Of a stretch of DNA of 64,000 nt, positions 8,418-16,424 are shown piece by piece. The first letter of the stretch is position 1. Every line of letters begins with the position of its first letter. The notes beneath the pieces were generated by a model. The model searched no databases. It had not been told where the DNA came from and saw only the letters and a list, made by a program, of their open reading frames with translations. A program made the position numbers and the translations under genes. The DNA is from UBA995 sp035477115 (GTDB lineage Bacteria > Bacillota > Sulfobacillia > UBA995). The DNA lies in contig DATIKW010000030.1 of assembly GCA_035477115.1 (NCBI GenBank), positions 1 through 64,000 on the forward strand, written 5' to 3'.

Positions 8418-9337
8418 GCGATGGGGCCGGGGGCGAAGGAGGTGGGTTGCCGGTGACCCTCACCGCCGCTGGACGCCCGCACTGGGAGTTGGCCTGGTCG
8501 ATCAGGATGGCCAACTTCCCGCCGGTGATCTGCTTCGCCTATCCCGACCGGACGTCGGTAGTCAGCGTGACCGGCGGCGACTGCGCCCTGGACTGCGCTC
8601 ATTGCGGAGGGCACTACCTGCAGGGCATGCTGGCGCCGTCGCAAGCGTTGGCGCGGGCTACCGGCCCGGATCGCCCGTCAAGTTGGCTGGTGAGCGGGGG
8701 TTGTGACCGGCGAGGCCAGGTCCCGCTGGCCGGCCGTTCCGACCTGCTGAGGGAACTCGGGAGGACCGCTCGTCTGGTCCTGCATGTCGGCCTGGTCGAT
8801 GGTGAGGGTGCGGCGGAGGAAGTAGGCCGGCATGCGAGCGTGGTCGCGCTGGACATGGTGGGGGACCGGCAGACGGCCCGGGAGGTCATGGGTCTGGATG
8901 TGGGCCTCGATGACTACCTCCAAAGCTATCGCCTGCTATCCCGACATGCGCGGGTCATCCCCCACCTGTGCCTGGGCTTGCACGGGGGGGAGTTGCGAGG
9001 GGAACGGGCGGTCCTGGAGGCTTTGCGGGAGGAAAGGCCGGAGGAAGTAGTGTTCCTCGTGTTTTCCCCCACACCCGGCACGAGCTACCAGGACCGGACC
9101 CCGCCTCCTATCGCGGAGGTAATCGACTTGCTGGCCTGGTCGCGACAGCAGTTTCCGGCCACGCCGCTAACCCTCGGCTGCATGCGGCCGCGGGGTGCGT
9201 ACCGCGCGCAACTGGATGATATGGCGGTTCGCATCGGCATCAACGGGGTGGCGGTCCCGACGCCCGCCGCGGAGCGGGCGGCCGCGGACTGCGGTCTGAC
9301 CGTGGTCCGGGGAGAAGAGTGCTGTGTCCTCCGCTGA
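8414..9337 (+). CDS. Radical SAM protein, probable lipoyl synthase component LipS2
   Basis: This 307-residue protein has a CxxxCxxC cluster motif at Cys57, Cys61 and Cys64 (CALDCAHC), which marks a 4Fe-4S radical S-adenosylmethionine enzyme. It overlaps the gcvPB stop (ATGA) and is followed by a second radical SAM gene fused to an octanoyltransferase-like domain. No classical LipA is present. A pair of radical SAM proteins beside a lipoyl ligase/transferase is the hallmark of the LipS1/LipS2 lipoyl synthase described in Thermococcus and later in bacteria, where both proteins act together to insert two sulfurs into protein-bound octanoate. I infer that function from motif and context; which paralogue is S1 or S2 is a guess based on the second one being BioB-like. 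Confidence 0.65.
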   Translation: MSDGAGGEGGGLPVTLTAAGRPHWELAWSIRMANFPPVICFAYPDRTSVVSVTGGDCALDCAHCGGHYLQGMLAPSQALARATGPDRPSSWLVSGGCDRRGQVPLAGRSDLLRELGRTARLVLHVGLVDGEGAAEEVGRHASVVALDMVGDRQTAREVMGLDVGLDDYLQSYRLLSRHARVIPHLCLGLHGGELRGERAVLEALREERPEEVVFLVFSPTPGTSYQDRTPPPIAEVIDLLAWSRQQFPATPLTLGCMRPRGAYRAQLDDMAVRIGINGVAVPTPAAERAAADCGLTVVRGEECCVLR

Positions 9338-11120
9338 CGACTTCCGCCTGCGAGCCTCGGCGGGGACGGCGGCCGTGCTCCGCCTGAAAGACCTGCCGGC
9401 CGGAGACGTACCGCCGACTACCGCGTACTTCCTCGTGGGCGGGCGCTGCCGGAGGGATTGCGGGTTCTGTCCCCAGTCGCACTCCAGCGCGGCCCGGAGC
9501 GACTTGCTGTCGCGCATTACCTGGCCGGAAGCGGACGGGGATGCGGCCTGCGCGGCCGTCGCCGGGTCCCCGGTTCGGAGAGTATGCGTGCAGCTCACCG
9601 ACAGCCCCGAGGCCTGGACCGCCGCTATGCGTTTGCTGGCTCGACCGCTGGCCGTGCCGGTGTGCATCTCGGCCGCGGGACTCGATACGGAGTCCGCCGT
9701 CCGCCTGCTGGACGCCGGTGCCGACCGGGTGGTCCTGCCGCTGGACGCGGCGACGCCGGAGATTCATGCCGAAGTCAAGGGGGGGCCGGGATGGGCCCAA
9801 CTGCGGGATGAACTCAGCCGACTTGCGGCTCAGGTTCCCGGACGGGTCGGCACCCACCTGGTTGCCGGGTTGGGCGAGACGGAGCGGGAGTTGCTGATGA
9901 CGACCGCTTCCCTGATCCAGGAAGGGGTGGCGGTGGGGTTGTTCGCCTTCACGCCCATCCGCGGCACGCGACTGGCCGATCGCCCTCGGCCCAGCCTGGC
10001 GTCGTATCGCCGGGTGCAGACAGGGTTCTTCCTCCTCCGGACAGGGAGCGTCCAAGGGAAGGACCTCCGGTTCCACTTCGGGCAGCTGGTCGACCCGGGG
10101 GTTGGCGAAGCCGAGTTGAGGACGGTCCTCGCCGGCGGCGAGGCGTTCCGGACCAGCGGCTGCCCCGACTGCAACCGGCCTTACTACAATGAGCGGCCAG
10201 GACAGGAGTTGTACAACTACCCGCGGCCGCTCACCGCCGATGAAGCCCGGCGCGAGATCGATGCGGTCGCGAGCGACCTCTTTCCCCGGGCGGCACCAGG
10301 GGGATCGCGGCCGGCCTGGAGGCTGGTGCGGTCGGCGCCGGGGACGGCCGCCTGGAATATGGCCGTCGACGATGCGATGGCCAGGGTACACTCCCGCGGA
10401 CTGACTCCGCCCAGCCTGCGCCTGTATGCGTGGCAGCCGCCGGCGGTGTCCGTGGGGCGTAGCCAGTCCCCAGCCGAGGAGGCGAATCTGGAGGCCTGCC
10501 GCCGGGAAGGGGTGGAGTGGGTCAAGCGGCTGACCGGGGGCGGGGCGGTCCTGCACGATGACGAGTTGACTTACTCCTTGGTCCTCCGCGCCTCGTCCTT
10601 GCCGGGGAGCGTGGCCAGCACTTACGAGGTGCTGGCGCGCGGACTGCGGGAGGCGATGCGCGAACTCGGCCTGGAGCCCGAAGTCGTCGCGGGTGCCATC
10701 GGCCTTCCGCCAGGGTCTTCTGCCTGTTTCGAGACCCCGGCCGCGCATGAACTCCTGCTTGAGGGGCGGAAGGTCGTCGGCAGCGCTCAGGTCAGGCGGG
10801 GAGGGGTGCTCCTCCAGCACGGTTCGATGCTGCTAGGTTTCTCCCCGGAACGTCATGCCCGGTTCCTCGCTCGGGCCGATCTCGCCCGGCTGCGGCGGCG
10901 GGCAACCGGGATCGGCGACGCAGCCGGGCGCCGGGTGACTTGGGAGGAGGCTGCGCGGGCCTTCGCCGCCGGATTCGCAAGGGGACTTGACATTACCCTG
11001 GTTGAGGGTAGCTTGACCCCGGAGGAACTCCGACTAGCCGGAGAACTGGTTGAGGACTACCGGGTGGAGGCAGTCGGAGATACGCCCGTGCCTGCTGGCG
11101 GCCACGGGCATTCACACTGA
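9324..11120 (+). CDS. Fusion: BioB-like radical SAM (probable LipS1) + LipM-like octanoyltransferase
   Basis: This is a 598-residue two-domain protein. Residues 1 to about 325 are a radical SAM domain with Cys42, Cys46 and Cys49 (CRRDCGFCPQS, like the biotin synthase motif) and a second Cys pair at 280/283 (CPDC). Residues about 330-585 are a LipM/LplA-type acyltransferase. It has RLTGGGAVLH (402-411), Cys468 in ACFETPAAHE, corresponding to the acyl-accepting Cys of LipM, Lys483 in GRKVVGSAQ, and LQHGS (497-501). Together these would move octanoate to GcvH and thiolate it. B. subtilis lipM also sits just after gcvPB. The start is GTG 9324, overlapping the previous gene. The C-terminus ends in a His-rich tail (GGHGHSH). 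The fusion is seen directly; the reaction is inferred. Confidence 0.75.
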   Translation: MSSADDFRLRASAGTAAVLRLKDLPAGDVPPTTAYFLVGGRCRRDCGFCPQSHSSAARSDLLSRITWPEADGDAACAAVAGSPVRRVCVQLTDSPEAWTAAMRLLARPLAVPVCISAAGLDTESAVRLLDAGADRVVLPLDAATPEIHAEVKGGPGWAQLRDELSRLAAQVPGRVGTHLVAGLGETERELLMTTASLIQEGVAVGLFAFTPIRGTRLADRPRPSLASYRRVQTGFFLLRTGSVQGKDLRFHFGQLVDPGVGEAELRTVLAGGEAFRTSGCPDCNRPYYNERPGQELYNYPRPLTADEARREIDAVASDLFPRAAPGGSRPAWRLVRSAPGTAAWNMAVDDAMARVHSRGLTPPSLRLYAWQPPAVSVGRSQSPAEEANLEACRREGVEWVKRLTGGGAVLHDDELTYSLVLRASSLPGSVASTYEVLARGLREAMRELGLEPEVVAGAIGLPPGSSACFETPAAHELLLEGRKVVGSAQVRRGGVLLQHGSMLLGFSPERHARFLARADLARLRRRATGIGDAAGRRVTWEEAARAFAAGFARGLDITLVEGSLTPEELRLAGELVEDYRVEAVGDTPVPAGGHGHSH

Positions 11121-11137
11121 CGGAGGGGTGGTAGGCG

Positions 11138-12532
11138 TTGTACGACGTGATCGTGATCGGCGGTGGCCCGGGCGGTTATGTGGCGGCCATTCGCGGAGCG
11201 CAGCGAGGCGGGAAGATCGCCCTGGTGGAGTCGGATAGGCTCGGCGGCTGTTGCTTGAACCGGGGCTGCATCCCCACCAAGGCGCTGGTGAAGAGCGCCG
11301 AAGTCTACGGGCAGAGCCGCCGGGCCGGCGCGTTCGGCGTGCGCATCCCCGCATCCGAACTAGACTTGCCGCTCGTACTGGCCCACAAGGAGGCGGCGGT
11401 ACGCCAACTCACCGGCGGCGTCAACACCTTGCTCAAGGCTAATGGGGTGGAGGTGTTCGCCGGTCGGGCCCGGGTATTGCCGGGCCTCAAAGTGGAGGTG
11501 GAACTGAACGGTGGCGGCCGGGAGGCGCTGGCCGCGCGCAATGTCGTGCTCGCGACGGGCTCGCGACCGCAGATGCCGCCGGTCCCGCCGGCGGCCCTCT
11601 CGCTCACCATCTCCAGCGATGACGCGCTCGCTCCCCGGCGGATTCCCGAACGCCTGCTGATCATCGGCGGCGGCGTGCTGGGCGTGGAGTTTGCCTGCAT
11701 CTACAGCGAGTTTGGCAGCCAGGTGCAGATGATCAAGCGCACGCCCAAGATCCTGCCGCCGGTGGATGAGGAGCTTGGCAAACGCCTTCTGCCCATCCTC
11801 AAGCGGAAGGGTATCACCGTGACCACCGGAGTATTCATCAAGGACATCCGCGAGTCGAGCGGCGGGGGCAGACTGGTGCAAGCGGACGGCGAGGGCGGCC
11901 CGGCGGAGTTCGCGGCGGATGAGGTGTTGGTGGCCATGGGCCGGGTTCCCGATTTCGGGGGCATCGACCTCGACTCCCTGGGAGTGAAGCATGCCGCCGG
12001 CGGGATCGAGGTGAACGCGCGGATGCAGACCTCGGCGCCGGGCATCTGGGCGATCGGCGACGTTACCGGCCGCTACTTCCTGGCCTCGGTCGCCTCCGCT
12101 CAGGGACTGGTGGCGATGGACAACGTTTTCGGACGGCCCCGGGACATGAACTACCGGGTCGTGCCTGCCGCCGTCTTCTCCATCCCCGAAGCCGCCAGCG
12201 TCGGTCTGTCCGAGGCCGAGGCCCGCGCTCAAGGCGAGATCAAGGTCTCGCGCTTCGCCTTTGCCGCCAACGGCCGCGCCGTGGCCTCGGGCGAGACGGA
12301 CGGGATGGTCAAGCTCTTGGCCGACGCGGGCAGCGGCAAGTTGCTCGGGTGCCACATCCTCGGTCCCCATGCCACGGACCTCATCCACGAGGCCGCCATC
12401 GCCCTGCAACTGGGGGCGCGCGCCGAGGACTTGGCGGATACGGGGTTCGCCCATCCCACCTTCTCGGAAGCGATCCTGGAAGCCGCGCACGGCCTGTCCG
12501 GCGAAGCGATCCACGTGGCCAGGCGGAGTTGA
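11138..12532 (+). CDS. lpdA: Dihydrolipoyl dehydrogenase (L protein)
   Basis: This is a flavoprotein disulfide reductase of 464 residues that reoxidises the dihydrolipoyl arm of GcvH with NAD+. The N-terminal FAD motif is VIGGGPGGYVAA. The redox-active pair is Cys39/Cys44 in GGCCLNRGCIPTK. The NAD-binding glycine loop is IIGGGVLGVEFA, FAD contact is at GIWAIGDVTG, and the C-terminal HAHPTFSEA-type segment is FAHPTFSEAI, with its His acting as the catalytic base. The start is TTG 11138 behind GGAGGGGTGG. Its place at the end of the operon assigns it to the glycine cleavage system, though it may serve other lipoyl complexes. Confidence 0.93.
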   Translation: MYDVIVIGGGPGGYVAAIRGAQRGGKIALVESDRLGGCCLNRGCIPTKALVKSAEVYGQSRRAGAFGVRIPASELDLPLVLAHKEAAVRQLTGGVNTLLKANGVEVFAGRARVLPGLKVEVELNGGGREALAARNVVLATGSRPQMPPVPPAALSLTISSDDALAPRRIPERLLIIGGGVLGVEFACIYSEFGSQVQMIKRTPKILPPVDEELGKRLLPILKRKGITVTTGVFIKDIRESSGGGRLVQADGEGGPAEFAADEVLVAMGRVPDFGGIDLDSLGVKHAAGGIEVNARMQTSAPGIWAIGDVTGRYFLASVASAQGLVAMDNVFGRPRDMNYRVVPAAVFSIPEAASVGLSEAEARAQGEIKVSRFAFAANGRAVASGETDGMVKLLADAGSGKLLGCHILGPHATDLIHEAAIALQLGARAEDLADTGFAHPTFSEAILEAAHGLSGEAIHVARRS

Positions 12533-12600
12533 GGCGGGGAGGAAATCGCCGGTGCCGCCCCGAAAGCAGCTTGCCGTGGCTGGGAAAGGAGGTCGGGGAC

Positions 12601-13683
12601 ATGACTGACCCTTCAGCGGGACGGCGGTCCCGCGTGTTCGAAAAGGTCTTGGCCCACCGGCCGGAGGTGGAGGCGCTGGTAGTCACCACCCCCGAGAATC
12701 GGCGTTATCTGACCGGGTTCACCGGTTCGTGGGGCATGGCGGTGTTGACGGCCGCGGAGCCGGTACTGATCACCGACGGACGGTATGTGGAGCAGGCTGC
12801 CGCGGAAGCTCCCGGCTGTCGTATCGTGCGCCACGGGACCGATCCGTTGCCGGCGGTGAAAGAAGTCGTCCAGGCCATGGGTGCCGCCCGGATCGGGTTC
12901 GAGAAAGAGAACGTGACCGTCGGCATGCACCAGCGCCTGCAATCGGCCCTCGAAGGGGTCACGCTCGTCCCGACCGAAGGCCTGGTGGAAGGGGTCCGGA
13001 TCATCAAGGAACGGGAAGAACTGGACCTGATCCGGCAAGCCGCCGCCATGGCTGACGAGGTACTGGCTGATAACCTGCACCTGCTCCGTCCGGGCGTCAC
13101 GGAGCGCGAAGTGGCGATAGCCCTGGAGTTCGCCATGAAGCGTCGGGGGGCCGGCGCGGCCTTCGAGATCATCGTCGTGTCCGGCCCGCGTTCCTCTCTC
13201 CCCCATGGCCGGCCATCGCTGCGGGTCATGGAGGCGGGCGATCTGGTGACTGTGGACCTGGGAGTCCAGTACCATGGATATTGCAGCGACCTCACCCGCA
13301 CCTTCGCCATCGGGCGCGCGGACGCGCGGCAACGGGAAGTATATGAGGTGGTACTGGCGGCCCAGACGGCGGCGCTCGAGGGTCTCCGGCCGGGTATGAC
13401 CGGCAAGGACGCGGATGGGCTGGCGAGGTCGGTCATTGAAACGCGGGGTTATGGCGAGCATTTCGGTCACGGCCTGGGGCACGGCGTGGGGCTGGCGGTC
13501 CACGAGGGCCCGAGGCTGTCGCTGACCGGGGACTTGCCCCTGCCCGAAGGCTGCGTGGTCACTCTGGAGCCTGGCGTCTACCTGCCCGGCTGGGGGGGCG
13601 TGCGCATCGAAGACCTGGTTGTGCTGCGGTCGGATGGCGCGGAGCGGCTGTCCAGCTTTCCGCGGGAACTGAAGATCCTGTGA
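12601..13683 (+). CDS. Xaa-Pro aminopeptidase/dipeptidase, M24 family (YqhT-like)
   Basis: The protein has 360 residues with an N-terminal creatinase-type domain (about 1-130) and a C-terminal pita-bread metallopeptidase domain. The dinuclear metal ligands are visible: Asp219 and Asp230 (VDLGVQYHGYCSDLTRT), His in HFGHGLGHGVGLAVHE, Glu in VTLEPGVYLPG and Glu in VRIEDL. It should release N-terminal residues next to proline in the cytoplasm. ATG 12601 follows an excellent AAAGGAGGT. It lies just ahead of efp, the same order as yqhT-efp in B. subtilis. Confidence 0.9.
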   Translation: MTDPSAGRRSRVFEKVLAHRPEVEALVVTTPENRRYLTGFTGSWGMAVLTAAEPVLITDGRYVEQAAAEAPGCRIVRHGTDPLPAVKEVVQAMGAARIGFEKENVTVGMHQRLQSALEGVTLVPTEGLVEGVRIIKEREELDLIRQAAAMADEVLADNLHLLRPGVTEREVAIALEFAMKRRGAGAAFEIIVVSGPRSSLPHGRPSLRVMEAGDLVTVDLGVQYHGYCSDLTRTFAIGRADARQREVYEVVLAAQTAALEGLRPGMTGKDADGLARSVIETRGYGEHFGHGLGHGVGLAVHEGPRLSLTGDLPLPEGCVVTLEPGVYLPGWGGVRIEDLVVLRSDGAERLSSFPRELKIL

Positions 13684-13711
13684 CTCTGCCGCTCTGCGGG
13701 AGGTTCCGGCG

Positions 13712-14269
13712 ATGATCTCGACCAACGACTTGCGCACCGGCGTCACCATCGAGTTGGAGGGCGCCGTATGGTCGGTAGTTGACTTCCAGCACGTCAAGCC
13801 CGGCAAGGGCTCTGCCTTCGTCCGCACGCGTCTGAAGAACGTGCGGACGGGACAGGTGATGGAGAAAACCTTCCGGGCCGGTGAGAAGCTGCCGCGCGCG
13901 CGGCTCGACCGGCGGGAAGTGCAGTACCTTTACGGGCTGGGCGACGAGTTCACCTTCATGGACACCGAGACTTACGAGCAGTCCGTCCTGACTCGCGCTC
14001 AGCTCGGAGATGCCTTGCGCTACCTGAAGGAGAACTTGACCCTCCACATAGTATTCCATGAGGGCACGTCCCTGGGGGTTGAGCTGCCCAACGTCGTCGA
14101 ACTGGCGGTCGCGGAGACCGATCCCGGCGTGCGCGGCGATACCGCGGCGGGCGGAGGGAAGCCTGCCCGCCTGGAAACGGGCCTGGTGGTGCAGGTCCCG
14201 TTCTTCATCGAGGTGGGCGATGTGCTCCGCGTCGACACGCGGACGGGGATGTACGTCGAACGGGCCTGA
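13712..14269 (+). CDS. efp: Translation elongation factor P
   Basis: EF-P of 185 residues relieves ribosome stalling at polyproline stretches. The N-terminal KOW-like domain carries the loop KPGKGSAF with Lys32 at the position that is modified in many bacteria. The central and C-terminal OB domains follow (VPFFIEVGDVLRVDTRTGMYVERA). It sits 28 bases after the aminopeptidase gene, behind GGGAGG. In most spore-formers efp is followed within one or two genes by spoIIIAA; here spoIIIAA lies 28 kb away. Confidence 0.95.
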   Translation: MISTNDLRTGVTIELEGAVWSVVDFQHVKPGKGSAFVRTRLKNVRTGQVMEKTFRAGEKLPRARLDRREVQYLYGLGDEFTFMDTETYEQSVLTRAQLGDALRYLKENLTLHIVFHEGTSLGVELPNVVELAVAETDPGVRGDTAAGGGKPARLETGLVVQVPFFIEVGDVLRVDTRTGMYVERA

Positions 14270-14290
14270 ACCGGCCGCGGTTGGAGCGAC

Positions 14291-14327
14291 CCCCGGGGAC
14301 GCATAATAGCGGGGGACATCCCCGGGG
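14291..14327 (+). promoter_or_regulatory. Inverted repeat overlapping a ribosome binding site
   Basis: CCCCGGGGA (14291-14299) pairs perfectly with TCCCCGGGG (14319-14327) around a 19-base loop that includes CATAAT. The right arm overlaps GGGGAGGG, the ribosome binding site of the gene starting at 14338, so the hairpin could lower its translation. It could equally be an operator or an attenuator after efp. There is no T-run. Confidence 0.4.
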
Positions 14328-14337
14328 AGGGTGCCGC

Positions 14338-14766
14338 GTGAATCTCAAGGAACGGGTCCGGTATCTTGAAGGGCTGAGCGCCGGCCTGAAACCGGATGAC
14401 GGGTCGGCCGGTTCGCGGGTGCTCGGGGGCATGCTGGAGATCCTCGACGCTATGGCCACCCGACTGGACGAGATGACCGAGTCCCATGCCAACCTGCAGG
14501 GTTACGTTGAGATGGTCGATGCCGATCTGGCGCAAGTAGAGGAAGGGCTGGTGCGGACCGGCGTCTTACTCAGTTGCAGTGAGTGCGGGCAGCCGCTTGA
14601 GGTCCCGCCCGAGGACGAAGAGGGCCATCCGGACATAACCTGCCCGAGCTGCGGCATCCCCGTATACGAGCACCGGGACGACTTCGAACCGGTTGATGAG
14701 CCCGAGGAGATGACCGGCTCGGACCTCCCGCCCGAAGGGTTGCCGCGTTGTACGACGCCATCCTGA
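14338..14766 (+). CDS. CD1247-type protein with C-terminal zinc ribbon
   Basis: This is a 142-residue cytoplasmic protein. The N-terminal half (NLKERVRYLEGLSAGLKP...) is helical and matches the CD1247 N-terminal domain found near efp/spoIIIA in Clostridia; it ends in an acidic helix (VEMVDADLAQVEEGL). The C-terminal half has two CxxC knuckles (CSECG and CPSCG) that look like a zinc ribbon. Molecular function is unknown to me. GTG 14338 follows GGGGAGGG; the ORF opening at 14281 runs through the inverted repeat and is unlikely to be the start. Its 3' end overlaps the next gene by 19 bases. Confidence 0.75.
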   Translation: MNLKERVRYLEGLSAGLKPDDGSAGSRVLGGMLEILDAMATRLDEMTESHANLQGYVEMVDADLAQVEEGLVRTGVLLSCSECGQPLEVPPEDEEGHPDITCPSCGIPVYEHRDDFEPVDEPEEMTGSDLPPEGLPRCTTPS

Positions 14767-16322
14767 TTGGAGCCGGGCACCATAACCTGGTAGCCGCCAG
14801 CTATCTTGCCCGGGCCGGGTGGAAAGTCGCCATTTTTGAGCGGGAACAACATGCCGGCGGCTGTCTCTTGACGGCCCCGGTGACGCTGCCTGGTTTCCAG
14901 CATGACCTGATGCCATGTTTCGTCCACCTCCTGTTCCTATCCCCCGCCTACCGCGAGTTCAAAGGGGACTGGGAACGGCACGGGCTTGCCTTCCGCCGGG
15001 CTGCCGTACCCGCGGCGAGCCTGTTCCCCGACGGCGACGGGGTGTTGCTGTGCGACCGCCTCCCGGCGACTTTGGCCAGCATCGGCAGGCACTCCAAGGC
15101 CGATGCGGAGAGCTGCCGCCGGCTCTACCTGACTTACCGGCAGGTGCGGGGGCAACTCGCCGGCATCATGGGGGCGCCGCCGCCGTCGGCCGCGACCGCA
15201 TGGCGCGCCCTGCGGATCCGCGCGCTCCTCGGCCCCCGCGGCGCCGCCCAGTTCCTGCGCCTCGCGCTCTTGTCACCGCGCCACCTGGCCGGAGAATGCT
15301 TCGAGCACCCCCGCGTGCAAGCCTGGTTGATCCACCTGGCGGCGCGCCTGGGGGGCGCGGGGCCCGATACCCCGGGCAGCGCCCTGGCGGCCTGGCTCTA
15401 CCTGGGAATGGCGATGGACTCGGCGGCGGGCATCGCCGTCCCTGAAGGCGGGATGGCCGCCCTGGCCGGGGCCATGTCGGGTCATCTCCAGGCACTGGGG
15501 GGAGAGATCCACCTCGGACGCGACGTGGCCCGGGTGGTCGTGCGCCGCCGCACTGCCGTCGCCGTCCAGCTTGCGGACGGGACGAGCGTCGAGGCCCGGC
15601 GGGCGGTGATCGCGGGGCTCTCACCGACCCGCCTCTTCCTGCAACTGGTGGGCGTCGAACACCTCCCCCGGGAATTCGTCACCCTCGTATCCCGTTACCG
15701 CTACGGGCGGTCGATTTTCCGGATCGAGCTGGCCTTGTCCGCACGGCCGCGGTGGTCAGGCGACGATAACTGCCAGTCCGCTGCCCTGCTACACATCGCA
15801 CCTTCCATCGCCGACTTGGCCCGCGCGCACCATGAAGCGACTCATGACCACTTGCCGGCCGCCCCGGCGGTGGCCGTCGGCCAGCCAACCGTGCTGGATC
15901 CACGGCGGGCGCCTCCCGGCAAGCACATCCTGTGGGTCACGGCCAACCCGGCGCCGTATGTCATCCGCGGGGACGCTGCCGGGGTGATAGCCGGTCAATC
16001 CTGGGACCAGGTCAAGGAGGCTTACGCCGATCGGGTCATCAGCCTCCTCCGCCCGTACTGTCCAGGGCTGGAGGGCCTGATCGAGGCACGCCACGTCCTG
16101 TCGCCGGCGGACCTCGAACGCCTGAACCCGAATCTGGTGCGGGGGGATCCGGCCGCCGGCAGTTTCGAGCCCGACCAGGCCTTCATCTTCCGGCCGCTGG
16201 CCGGCTGGTCTCGCTACCGCACGCCCATACGCCGCCTCTACCTGAACGGCGCCTCCACCCACCCGGGCCCTGGGGTGACCGGCGCATCCGGTCATGCGCT
16301 GGCCAAGATGCTCCAGGCATGA
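14748..16322 (+). CDS. FAD-dependent oxidoreductase, phytoene-desaturase/PYROXD2-like
   Basis: The product has 524 residues with the N-terminal dinucleotide-binding motif ILIGAGHHNLVAASYLARAGWKVAIFE followed by GGCLLT, as in the phytoene dehydrogenase-related superfamily. The C-terminal FAD segment is YLNGASTHPGPGVTGASGHALAKM. The overall pattern (GHNxLVAAxYLA..GxxVxVxE, QHDLMPC) is that of COG1233 proteins of unknown substrate rather than of true carotenoid desaturases, and no carotenoid genes are near. The start TTG 14748 overlaps the preceding gene. The next small frame overlaps its stop (ATGA). Confidence 0.75.
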   Translation: MYDAILIGAGHHNLVAASYLARAGWKVAIFEREQHAGGCLLTAPVTLPGFQHDLMPCFVHLLFLSPAYREFKGDWERHGLAFRRAAVPAASLFPDGDGVLLCDRLPATLASIGRHSKADAESCRRLYLTYRQVRGQLAGIMGAPPPSAATAWRALRIRALLGPRGAAQFLRLALLSPRHLAGECFEHPRVQAWLIHLAARLGGAGPDTPGSALAAWLYLGMAMDSAAGIAVPEGGMAALAGAMSGHLQALGGEIHLGRDVARVVVRRRTAVAVQLADGTSVEARRAVIAGLSPTRLFLQLVGVEHLPREFVTLVSRYRYGRSIFRIELALSARPRWSGDDNCQSAALLHIAPSIADLARAHHEATHDHLPAAPAVAVGQPTVLDPRRAPPGKHILWVTANPAPYVIRGDAAGVIAGQSWDQVKEAYADRVISLLRPYCPGLEGLIEARHVLSPADLERLNPNLVRGDPAAGSFEPDQAFIFRPLAGWSRYRTPIRRLYLNGASTHPGPGVTGASGHALAKMLQA

Positions 16323-16393
16323 AGCTCCCCGTGCCGCCCGGAAGCCCCCTGGAGGAGAAGGTCCGCTGGGCGCAGAAACTTGCCGTGCCGTGA
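16319..16393 (+). CDS. Possible 24-residue peptide
   Basis: ATG 16319 overlaps the stop of the preceding oxidoreductase (ATGA) and opens 24 codons: MKLPVPPGSPLEEKVRW then AQKLAVP. There is no separate ribosome binding site, so any translation would depend on coupling to the gene upstream. It matches no family I know and may simply be a chance frame in the 100-base gap before coaBC. Confidence 0.2.
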   Translation: MKLPVPPGSPLEEKVRWAQKLAVP

Positions 16394-16424
16394 TGCGACG
16401 GGGACGGGGCGGTGATCGAGGATC

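Noticed and set aside
9324..11120. Lipoate-protein ligase (LplA) as the identity of the C-terminal domain
   Set aside because: The domain keeps the Cys in ACFETPAAHE and the QHGS segment of LipM-type octanoyltransferases, and follows gcvPB as lipM does; a ligase role is not excluded but is second choice.
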